Shown here: positions 9,900 to 17,785 of the stretch, in pieces
How positions within the stretch are numbered: the first letter of the stretch is position 1
How the letters are laid out: every line of letters begins with the position of its first letter
Origin: Gryganskiella cystojenkinii
Taxonomy: Eukaryota > Mortierellomycota > Mortierellomycetes > Mortierellales > Mortierellaceae
NCBI GenBank assembly: GCA_015852425.1
Contig: JAAAIG010000793.1
Location: 1-17,785 of the forward strand
DNA length: 17,785 bases
Direction of reading: 5' to 3'
Made by a program: the position numbers and the translations under genes
Notes under the pieces: generated by a model
The model's database searches: none
Told to the model about the DNA's origin: nothing
What the model saw: only the letters and a program-made list of their open reading frames with translations

Positions 9900-10660
9900 T
9901 TTGCCTCGCTTATATCTTTTTATGCCCCTTGCCCGACATCTTTATTTGTCTCTCCCCTGCCATTGTTCTTTATCTCTTTTCTGTGCCTCCCCTGGAATTT
10001 GTTTATTTCCGCCTCTAGGTGCCTTTCTGTCCCTCCTCTGACGTCTTTTTTCTCTGTTGCTACCTTTTTTCTGTGCCCCTCCTAGGTGTTTTGTCTCATA
10101 GCATTTTCCTTTCAGCATATTCTCAATCTTACTCTTTTGTCTCTCCCCTGAGATCTCTCTTTTCTGTCCCTCCCCTGACATATCTTCTTATGTCTCTGGC
10201 CTAAATCTATATTTTTCTGCCCTACAGTAATTTTTTTCTTAATCCCTCTCCTTACCCCGTTTTTCTCATTCCCACCTCTCAAGATTTTATCTATTTCTTT
10301 AGTCCTATGTGATGTCTGGCCTCTTGATTTTATCCATCAACATTTTGTTTCTGATACGGTCTCTTAGTCTTGTCCCTTGGGGTTTCCTTAATGTTTTTGT
10401 TCCCCTTTCAATCTTTTTATTGCTTTTTGCCTGTCCTCTGTCCCTTTGATCTTTTCTTGCTCTCTGTTTCCCTTACTTGATCTTCTCGATCTTTTTCTTG
10501 GTCTTTGTTTCTTTCCGTTCTCTTAATTTTTTTCTTATCTTCAGCTTTTTCCTCCTCTTTGATCTTTTGTTTTCTTGTTTTTGCTTCTTCTTTCCACAAC
10601 ATCAATCCAATTTTACGTTGCCTTCTATAGTACATTTCATTGTCATCTACCACACATCTC
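9900..10660 (+). repeat. Pyrimidine-rich degenerate repeat tract
   Basis: About 760 bp of the plus strand is overwhelmingly C and T. From 9920 to 10230 a degenerate motif of the type TCTGTCCCTCCCCTGACAT recurs about every 25-35 bp, separated by T-rich segments (for example near 9949, 9979, 10027, 10072, 10140, 10156). The later half (10230-10660) is T-rich with TTGATCTTTT-type recurrences. The open frames across it on both strands are composition artefacts. It ends about 70 bp before the secreted bL12-like gene, so it could act as its upstream region or leader. Confidence 0.6.
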
Positions 10661-10732
10661 TCTTGCATTTTTCACCGCCTCACAATCCATTTCTGCCTTG
10701 TATTCCCCTTAATACAGCAATTCCATTCAAAA

Positions 10733-10963
10733 ATGAAAGTCCAATATTTGGTAATCCTCTGTGTTCTTTTGAATTTCGCCGCTTCACGTCCCTCCAGCCC
10801 TGCAAGCCACTCTTCCGAGAAGCGTTCTATAACAAAGGACCAAATACTGGAGGCCGTGTCAGCAATGAGCGTGATGGATGTTGTAGACCTCATATCAGCT
10901 ATGGAGGAGAAATTTGGCGTCTCAGCTGCTGATGCTGCTGTTGTTTCCCCTGGCCAGGTCTAA
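10733..10963 (+). CDS. Secreted precursor carrying a bacterial ribosomal bL12 (L7/L12) N-terminal domain
   Basis: An intronless frame encodes 76 residues. Residues 1-18 form a signal peptide ([18 protein letters not shown]) close to that of the knottin-like precursor at 440-246. Residues 19-31 are a short Ser/Pro-rich pro-segment ending in Glu-Lys-Arg, a Kex2-type site. Cleavage there would release 45 residues starting [11 protein letters not shown] and including [20 protein letters not shown]. That is unmistakably the N-terminal dimerisation and L10-binding helical hairpin of bacterial bL12, of the gammaproteobacterial type, beginning at the residue that is first in bacterial bL12 after Met removal. 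The bL12 hinge and C-terminal factor-binding domain are absent: the frame ends a few residues after the hairpin ([11 protein letters not shown]), and no further bL12 sequence was found downstream. Role unknown. A mitochondrial bL12 gene is unlikely because the leader is secretory and the C-terminal domain is missing. The start at 10733 is chosen because it opens the signal peptide; an in-frame Met at 10640 would put 31 extra residues before it. Confidence 0.85.
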   Translation: MKVQYLVILCVLLNFAASRPSSPASHSSEKRSITKDQILEAVSAMSVMDVVDLISAMEEKFGVSAADAAVVSPGQV

Positions 10964-11139
10964 TTAGCTACCTTGGTCCATTTCCTCTTTGGGTCCCACT
11001 GCCATGCGAACACCCAAGCGTAAGGAATCTCGGTTAACAAGAGCTGTCAAATACAGTAAATGCAAGAGCAATCGTATTTCTCCAGCTTGCTCGCTGTTCT
11101 TCCCCAAAGTGCAATTGTAGCTGAATTTCATTTGTTGAG

Positions 11140-11480
11140 GATTCTTAAGTGAGGAGGAGGTTTGGTGAATTGATGGTCAAGCCTCGCACATGCTCTCATC
11201 TTAACCATTTTCACACAGTCCTTTGGGTGAATACCTTCTCCTTTCTTGCGTTTTCTGTGTTTCCATGTGGCAGACGTGGCCATAGAATCTTTGTTAGGAT
11301 TTCTTGAAGGATATGAAAACAGGCGCGATGCTTTTTCTGCCGGCGTAGCATTTTTAGCGAGTTGGAAATTTGTTGTAGCGCGAGATGCGGAGCTAGCCAT
11401 CAACAAAAGAAATGCGAGTTTTTATTTTTTATTTGTTGTTATCTCTCTCCCCGGTTGGGTCCTGAGTGCCTGGCGAAAGT
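11140..11480. repeat. Dispersed repeat, copy 1
   Basis: It aligns by eye to 11925-12280 at an offset of about 775-800 bp. Shared blocks in order: CATGCTCTCATCT (11189), then TGTTTCCATGTGGCAG near 11258, TTTTTCTGCCGGCGTA (11332), GCGCGATGCGGAG (11379), and a CTCCCCGGTTGGG-type block followed by CTGAG (11448-11475). The copies have many substitutions and indels, so the duplication is old. No coding capacity recognised. Confidence 0.6.
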
Positions 11481-11924
11481 TTTGTGATTACCAAAAAAAG
11501 GCGAAATAGACCGTGACCCGGTGAGAATGATAAAAAAAGAGCGTGTATCGCAACGATGTATGTACCTGGGAAATCGAGACGCGTCTGGTTTTTATAGCAT
11601 GACGATCCACAATTAAGAGAGCGCGCGTGTTCTCGAGCTGAGGGAGGGTTCTATTCCAAGGAGCACACAAGAAAACGGCCAGAGTTCTTCATGCCTCCTG
11701 CTCATCGTCAAACCCAGGCATAAAAAATAAATATGAAGAAACCCCCCAGTGTGCCTTGTATTCTTTGGGAAATAAAAGTGGCAAACATCATCCCCCCACG
11801 ACTTACTATCTATCTTTTGTCGCAATTATACTTGACAGTTCATAAGGACAACAGGTTATAGTAATCAACATACAGTGACCTCACCATCGTCGAGGGCCCA
11901 GACTTTGGGATGTGATGGTTGGAA

Positions 11925-12280
11925 ATTCTGAAGCGGTTTGATCATTGAAGGTTACACTTGCTCCATGCTCTCATCTAGACCGTTTCCGTCTGACCACTGG
12001 GTCATGTTTTCTTTGCTTTTTTCTGCGTTTCCATGTGGCAGCCAGGGTTCAACGGATGTTTGTCGTTGAAGGACATAGAGAAGGAGAGGGAGATAAAAAT
12101 AGCTGGGTGGTTTTTTTTCTGCTGGTGTAACATTCAATTAAAAATTAGGCAGCACAAAAGGGTTCTCTCCCAGCGCGATGCAGGAACAGAGCGTGAATGT
12201 TACAAAAGGAGCGAGTGTTTATTTATCCAACCATCATCCCCTTCCCCGTTTGGTTTTAGGGTTCTGAGACTGGCACGTTT
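11925..12280. repeat. Dispersed repeat, copy 2
   Basis: The direct-orientation partner of 11140-11480, with CATGCTCTCATCT (11964), GCGTTTCCATGTGGCAG (12027), a TTTTTCTGCTGGTGTAAC block (12113), GCGCGATGCAGGA (12173) and a CTTCCCCGTTTGG block followed by CTGAG (12241-12270). It could be a member of an uncharacterised non-coding repeat family or a local duplication; no terminal inverted repeats were recognised. Confidence 0.6.
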
Positions 12281-13559
12281 AACGGTCCTGAAATCAAAGA
12301 GGATACGAAAGATGTAGAAACGGCTTGACGGAGAAAGTCTACGCAGGAATGACACGATTAATAAACCGACCTGGTACCAAGGCGAAGAGGCGCTCGTGTG
12401 CAAACCCAAAGCGAGGGTTTGCGATCTAAAGTTCCCACCAAAACACAACAGAGCATGCGTAACGTCCCCCTTCATGGACAAGATTCTGCCACAACAAAAA
12501 CAAACGCTTTGTCCTTGCTATAAGGATTAGGGTTTTCTGATGTCGAAATTTCAGCTTCACCACCTCTCTTTACTTCGACGTTTTTTTTTATAAGTAGAGA
12601 TTTGGATTATCGATTATCTGACCATGGCAACATCACGAACTCGAGAAGTATATTGCGCTCATTACGTGGTACAACCGCGAAGGTATGGACGTGCATGGGT
12701 AACGACGGGTATTCAATTCTCGTAGTCGCGCGTGCAAAATTTGGATAATGAGACTGTTCGTACGGACGTGGTAAAGAGCCTGATATGAAATTGAGCCGTT
12801 TTATTTTTGTAACAATGTAAGCAATTGAGCGTAACCAAAATAAAAGAACAAAAGAATGTTTTTGGATAGTCGGAATTGAGAACGGAGGTATGGCGGGAGA
12901 GGGACAAAACACACTCGAGCTCTAATTTCATCTGACAAAGATGAGGAGGATCAAAGAGAAAAATGACCCCGGCCGTTGTGGTTCTTATTTCGACTGTTGG
13001 CGATCGTCATTGACCTCGTTTTTTGATGCTCTTATCAATTGAAGATACACGACACGCGAAAATTAAACAAAACAAAACGAAACAAAAAATGTTGACAACA
13101 CAAACGAAATGAAATATTTCGTCAATGGCACTTCGCATTGCAGTGAGTCTTGATTAAATGAGATTCCTGCGTTAACAGCCAGGGTATGCTCCCTTACCCT
13201 CTCTCTTCGTCAAGCGAGGTCTGTAATGCACGGATACGATTGAACACCCAAAGAATTGCTTTGACCATCCATCAATTACTTGGTTGTAAATGTTTGTCGC
13301 TCCAGAAAAGGAGTGACTAAAGAGGAGCAGGTTTGAGATTTGGGGCGGGACGCAAATATATAAAAAAATATGAAATTGAAACGAGTGATTGACAGGCCTT
13401 GCGCGCACCTGTAATTAGTTTCGCGTAGAAGCAGGAGTAGCAGCGGAGGAGCGGGTTTGAGGACAGAAAAGCGCCAACGATCGCGGCACGGGAAGAGACT
13501 GAGAGAACAAGCGAGAGAGCAGACAAAGTTGTCAACGCAAAACAAAACAAAGCAATGCA

Positions 13560-14589
13560 AAGGCCGATGAGGGGTGCTGATGAGCCCATCGGGCACATTT
13601 CTTTTTTTCTCTTTTCAAAATTGCTTACCCCCCACTCTCGTCCCCTGTCGGTCATTCGCCTGTTCGTCTCTGACTGGTCGCAATGCTTCGCAAACCGACA
13701 ATTTTCTTTTCGTCTTTCGTTGATTTCTTTCTCTCCCAATTCGTCCCCCACCTTGCCGCTTGTTGATCCTCTCTTCTTTCCTCTCTTCTTTCCTCTCTTT
13801 CTTTCGTTCACTCCTGTTAGGTTTGTTTTCTTCTTTTCTACCCTCCTTTTCGTCTCCTTTCTTTCTTTCACGACCCTTTCCGAGCGCCTATTTTTCAAAC
13901 GCGTTCTTTCTATCATCCCAATTCACTGCTCAGCGAAAACCATTTTACTGTTGTTTGTTCACTGATCGCAGCGAGCATCCAGCCGAAGCATACCACTCCG
14001 GGGAAAAATCAACAGCCAAAGCTGGAAGACGATTACCACACACTGTTTTTGTAATTTTTCTCGCAATATACGTTTGTCCCTCCTCCCTCCATAGACAGCT
14101 GATCCAAAAGTAGACAGTGAGTAGTTACCATACAAAACATACAAAACGGCGACTTTCTTTTTTTGCACACCATTGCAAAAGCGTACATACAACTTCTTGT
14201 CGTGGTTTCTATCTTCTGCCAAAAGGATTATTTTTAGGGTGCCACTCCACCTTTTCTCAAAAAAAAAAATACCCGCATACTGTCTTTTTTACTTCTCTCT
14301 CTCTTCTTGCAACAAATCGCAGTAGTGCTCACAAAAAAAACACTCTTTTTTTGTCGTTTTCAACCTCGCTTTCAAGAAAATAGAGCACGATCATCTTTTT
14401 ACTTTTTCTCTCTCATTACCCTTCACTTGGTCATCTTTCATTCATCTGCTCATCTCATCTACCATCAACACCCCCACCTTTTCGCAACTCGGAAAAAAAA
14501 AGATTGCCACAACGGAGACAGAAACTCAATATCCACTTGCAACGACGGCAACGACGACGACGACGACGACGACCACCCAACGGAGAACG
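13560..14589 (+). promoter_or_regulatory. Pyrimidine-rich upstream region and leader of the kinase gene
   Basis: Strongly C/T-rich on the plus strand, especially 13590-13930 and 14280-14480. It holds a short tandem repeat of CTCTCTTCTTTC at about 13771-13805 and an (ACG)n run at 14551-14571 just before the start codon. Lys/Arg-rich open frames on the minus strand here are composition artefacts. The frame of the kinase ATG is open back to 14326 with no Met, so an extra 5' coding exon cannot be excluded. Confidence 0.45.
14551..14571 (+). repeat. (ACG)7 trinucleotide microsatellite
   Basis: Seven ACG units lie 18 bp before the kinase start codon, in the presumed 5' untranslated leader. If the frame were extended upstream it would encode a Thr run. 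Confidence 0.85.
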
Positions 14590-17500
14590 ATGGTCGCCAG
14601 TGACAGGACGCAGAGCGCCCAAGTCAAGAAAAACACCCGGGCAGAGGAATGGCTCAAGAATGCGGTCAAGGACAAACATGTCCGCATGATTCCATTCTCA
14701 GAGATCAGCAAAGTCAAATACAATGTCGCCAAAGGCGGGTCCGGAACTATCCATCTCGGCGCCTGGCGCAACATGCACATTGCCATCAAGGAGCAACATA
14801 ATACCAATGATCTCATCAAAGAGGTAAACATCCGTTTCCACGTTGTTTTTTATTTGTTTGCTTAATACTGACGTGGGTGTACAACAGGATTGAACCCTCG
14901 GTACAACGACGCACCACAATCGCATACATACAGTCGATATCCAGAGAACCATCAATAATCGCCCCTCAGGAGGACTCAGGAACTATCAGTTATTACGGAG
15001 AATAAGCCTTTTATCTTTCATCCTTCTGGACTGAATTCAAGGAGGCGAGCAGGACTGTATGAGCCGAATAACCCTTGTGGCATTACTTTTTGCTGTTATC
15101 CCCACCATCCAACCAAGCTATCGTCTACTGCCCACTTTCTTTTCTTGGGCGTAAAGGACGTCGTCCATTGGACCAAAAAGAGAAATACCTCCGCGCAAAA
15201 AGAAGACAGAAAGTGTGCCAGTTTCGCTATTAGCCGAATTTACGCCCAATTAGAGAGAAACACAAAAAACCCACGAAACGCCAGTTCCAGCCAGCCTCTT
15301 GCTCCCGATTGTTCCCTCAGTCTTAGCCTGTCCATATATCGCTAACTCGTCAGCCTCTGCTTTTTTCATTATTTTTCGTGCATAATAGCTCAAGATGCAT
15401 AAGCAAGTCCACGACTCAAACTACATTGTCAAGTTTTTTGGAATCACTCGACACCCGCTTACACACGACACCTGTATTGTCATGCAATTTGCCGAGAACG
15501 GGTGTCTACAGGATTATCTCGAAAACCACAACGTCTCGATCACCTGGTTGAACAAGTACCGGTTAGCCTGGGAAGTCGCCTCGGGTCTAGATTTCATTCA
15601 TAGGGAAAATATCTTTCATACGGATCTTCACTCTCGCAACATTCTGATCGACACTGGAGGAAAAGCTCTGATTACAGATTTCGGTCTGAGTAAATCCGTC
15701 AACAAAACCATCTACACGACAAAAGCAGGACTCTTTGGTGTCGTCCCCTACGTGGCTCCGGAGCGGATGCAGAACCCGACTTATACCTACAACGCCAAAT
15801 GTGATATTTATTCGCTCGGTGTCATCTTTTGGGAGCTTTCGAGTTGTGTTATTCCTTTTGAGGCACAATTACAGGATGTCATGTTGGCAGTCAACATTAT
15901 TGCGGGTGTCCGTGAAAAGACTGTACCAGGAACCGCGATCGAATACGAGATGCTTTACAGGAGATGCTGGGATGGCCTTCCTCAGAGTCGACCCAACATG
16001 GATATCGTCCTCTCGGAACTCGTCGAGATGTTGGCAGCAGAACAAGCGAACCCAAGACCGGCCGCCAATCGTCCAGTCTCACCCCGTCCTCTTCGACCTC
16101 TTTCCAGCGACTCGATGATAGCGCCTAGCACACCATTTCCTTATGACAACGATACGACCTTACAATCCTCACCCGAGAATACAAATCATGTTCGACCTGC
16201 CTCCCCACCTTCCAAGGGACCTGCGGCGCGTCAGTCATTAGCAGGAATTGCTCAAACTGGGCAAGGTATTCCCTCGGTGCCTATTCGTGATCGTTCAGCA
16301 GTTCGAGTCTCGTTTGTCAGTGATCAACCTCCCGCTAAGGCTGCTCCCAAGACCGCTAATGGCCCTACTCTAGAGCCGACCAAGAAAGTCGCAAAGAACG
16401 GAAATGTCGAGCAGGAGCAAGCAAAAGACAACAAGGCGACGAATCTTCCTCTTGCCTCTATTCCTTTCCCCGACAGTCCCACTGTCACCGATAGCACTCA
16501 ATTGGAACAACAGCAACAGCAACTACAGCAGCAGCAGCAGCAGCAGCAACAAAAACAACAACAGGAACAGCAGGAGCAACAACAGCAACAACAACAACCA
16601 CAGGCTACAGAAAAGAAGACGAGTCCAAGAGGGTCACCTTGTCCAGAACCCAGTGTCGCGCCAGCTGCTCCCCACTTATTGCTGCCTCCAATCCCTCAGT
16701 TCAAAGCTCTTGCACTTACGACCCCACCCAAGGATATTTCGATCCATGGATCCCTTATCGAACAACAACAAGCTAATGCTCCTCTACCCGAGACCGCATC
16801 CTTAGCGCTCGCCAATGGCATTTCCATGGTTAACGTCGTCAATAAGTTGAATATTACCTCGCTCAAGACTATTTCAACAATCTCTCCACCCCCTCCAGGA
16901 GCGCCGCCACCACCACCCACTTATCCTGGTCAGGTGAACTCTCCTCGGGTCGTTTCTCCTCCGTCCCGCGCACCAAAGATCATTTCACCTTCCAGCAGTC
17001 GCGCAGTTGGTACCGCCGTTCGACCGTCAAAGACGATATCACCTCCTACAGGAGGCAGACCGGTTCCTATGCCGCCACAAAAGCCAATGGGATCGCCTTC
17101 TTTAGGTCCTACGCCCAAACCCCCCTCGGGACCTCCTCCCTCGCCTAGTTTGAACGGGACCCCGAGTCCAAGCTCGAGTAGCAAGACGAATGCGGCAGAG
17201 CCATTGAGGAACCCAGCCTCGCCTATCAAGTATGTGCCCTCAACGACTTATAGCCCTGCAGCACCCAAGGGCAAGGCCATTCAGGACAAGCGGCCAGGAG
17301 ATTCAGAACCCGCTTTGTCTTCGACATCAGCAGCAGCACCCGCATCCGAGACCCGACCTACGCCAGCTCGTCAACTCGCCATGGGCTTCCCCGTCGTGGA
17401 CCCATTGGAACCTCATGTGTTCAAGCGAACCCCGGCCGCTACAGAACACAGTAATGCTTCTGTGGCACCTTCCTCGACCCCTTCGCCTTCTCTTGGACCC

Positions 17501-17762
17501 GTACACAAGGTGTCTAGACAACTGGACGGCAAGAACAACAATATTGTGGCTGCAAATGTGATGCCGAATGGATTGTCCAGTCGACAGATTGAGGCTCAAA
17601 AGGTCGCTGCGGCGCTGGTCAACGCCGGTATTCAAATGCCTCCTGCGAACTCGTCTTCTTCTCCCGCACCTTCATCATCGTCTTCGAACCGAGGAGCTGG
17701 AGCTTACTTTCCCGTTGTGGACACTATTCGCGCGGGATTGCAAAAAGCTCGCGAACACAAAG
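14590..17762 (+). CDS. TKL-like protein kinase with Q/P-rich tail (3' end beyond window)
   Basis: Exon 1 is 14590-14823 and exon 2 runs from 15389 to at least 17762, joined in phase 0 across a 565-bp intron; 869 residues are visible. Kinase domain, residues about 35-300: Gly loop KGGSGTIHLG (48-57), ATP-binding Lys67 (IAIKE), catalytic loop HTDLHSRN (155-162, Asp157 and Asn162), DFG (175-177), APE (201-203) and DIYSLGVIFWEL (217-228). The usual HRD Arg is Thr, so it is a non-RD kinase with otherwise intact catalytic residues. The DLHSRN loop and overall look resemble fungal TKL/tyrosine-kinase-like families. The tail is disordered: a Gln run at about 452-484, Pro runs (for example PPPPGAPPPPPTYP) and many S/P sites, suitable for SH3, WW or profilin-type binding. 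GFPVVD and YFPVVD repeat near 744 and 851. The reading ends at AAAG/GTAAAA, a possible donor, followed by poly(A) to the window edge. Confidence 0.85.
16508..16605 (+). repeat. CAG/CAA tract encoding polyglutamine
   Basis: About 33 codons, nearly all CAG or CAA, in the kinase frame, broken by single Leu, Lys, Glu and Pro codons. The CAG/CAA mixture makes it less prone to slippage than a pure run, apart from a pure CAG stretch near 16526-16547. Confidence 0.85.
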
Positions 17763-17764
17763 GT

Positions 17765-17785
17765 AAAAAAAAAAAAAAAAAAAAA
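17765..17785 (+). repeat. Poly(A) run at the window edge
   Basis: 21 A in a row to the last base, directly after a possible splice donor GT. It may be an intron homopolymer or a place where an assembly broke. Confidence 0.7.

Larger units (their letters stand above)
10964..13559. other. Long intergenic region without recognisable genes
   Basis: About 2.6 kb in which no open frame on either strand shows a recognised domain, signal peptide or plausible splice structure. It contains the two diverged repeat copies listed separately (11140-11480 and 11925-12280). The remainder, 12280-13560, is AT-balanced with scattered stops; I see nothing in it. Confidence 0.5.

Noticed and set aside
10640..10732. 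Upstream in-frame Met extending the bL12-like precursor by 31 residues
   Set aside because: The extension would bury the signal peptide inside the protein; the Met at 10733 opens a classical signal peptide that matches the other precursor.
10964..11130. Possible continuation of bL12 (hinge and C-terminal domain) through an intron
   Set aside because: No frame downstream shows the Gly-Leu-Lys-Glu-Ala-Lys region or other C-terminal domain features, and no convincing donor precedes the stop.
13317..13916. 199-codon Lys/Arg/Glu-rich minus-strand open frame
   Set aside because: It is the complement of a long pyrimidine tract; low complexity explains the lack of stops. No domain.
14326..14589. 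Extension of the kinase frame upstream into the Thr-run (ACG repeat)
   Set aside because: Open but without any Met and with T-rich leader composition; no clear acceptor and upstream exon could be matched. Kept only as an alternative.
15145..15345. Open frame inside the kinase intron
   Set aside because: No recognisable domain, and the kinase alpha-C region joins smoothly across the intron (LIKE/LKMHKQ), so no exon is missing there.

Overview
This window looks like nuclear DNA of an early-diverging filamentous fungus. Mucoromycota is most likely and a Mortierella-like species is my guess. The evidence is: short GT-AG introns inside unmistakably eukaryotic genes (PP2A catalytic subunit, SRP14); AATAAA signals; long pyrimidine-rich promoter tracts; a decayed Ty3/Gypsy retroelement; and a TKL-type kinase with a long Q/P/S-rich tail. 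The species cannot be fixed from sequence reading alone.

Layout. (1) 1-650: a minus-strand gene for a 64-residue secreted, six-cysteine knottin-like peptide. (2) About 627-3300: a decayed minus-strand Ty3/Gypsy element with zinc-knuckle-like Gag remnant, protease, reverse transcriptase and RNase H. It is interrupted by a 32-bp minisatellite and ends in AATAAA followed by 22 A. (3) 4268-5735: a DUF202/VTC-like three-helix membrane protein with a long disordered N-terminus. (4) 5926-6767: a NUDT15-like Nudix hydrolase with four exons, one of only 21 nt. (5) 6931-7672, minus: SRP14, with a 21-nt first coding exon. (6) 8097-9555: PP2A catalytic subunit, four exons. (7) 9900-10660: a strongly pyrimidine-rich, degenerate repetitive tract. 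(8) 10733-10963: the most striking gene, a 76-residue secreted precursor. Its predicted mature part, behind a Lys-Arg site, is the N-terminal dimerisation/L10-binding domain of bacterial ribosomal protein bL12 (L7/L12). (9) 10964-14589: about 3.6 kb with no recognisable gene, holding a pair of diverged repeat copies and then a pyrimidine-rich leader. (10) 14590 to the window end: a TKL-like protein kinase with a Q/P-rich tail, running off the edge.

The conserved genes are ordinary housekeeping and signalling genes and form no operon. SRP14 and PP2A are divergent and share about 420 bp. The Nudix gene and SRP14 converge with 163 bp between stop codons. The unusual content is the pair of small secreted peptides. 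Their signal peptides are nearly the same (MKxQYLxxLCVLLxF) but their mature parts are unrelated: a cystine-knot-like peptide and a bacterial ribosomal-stalk domain. This suggests one leader module carrying different payloads, one of which appears to be of bacterial origin.
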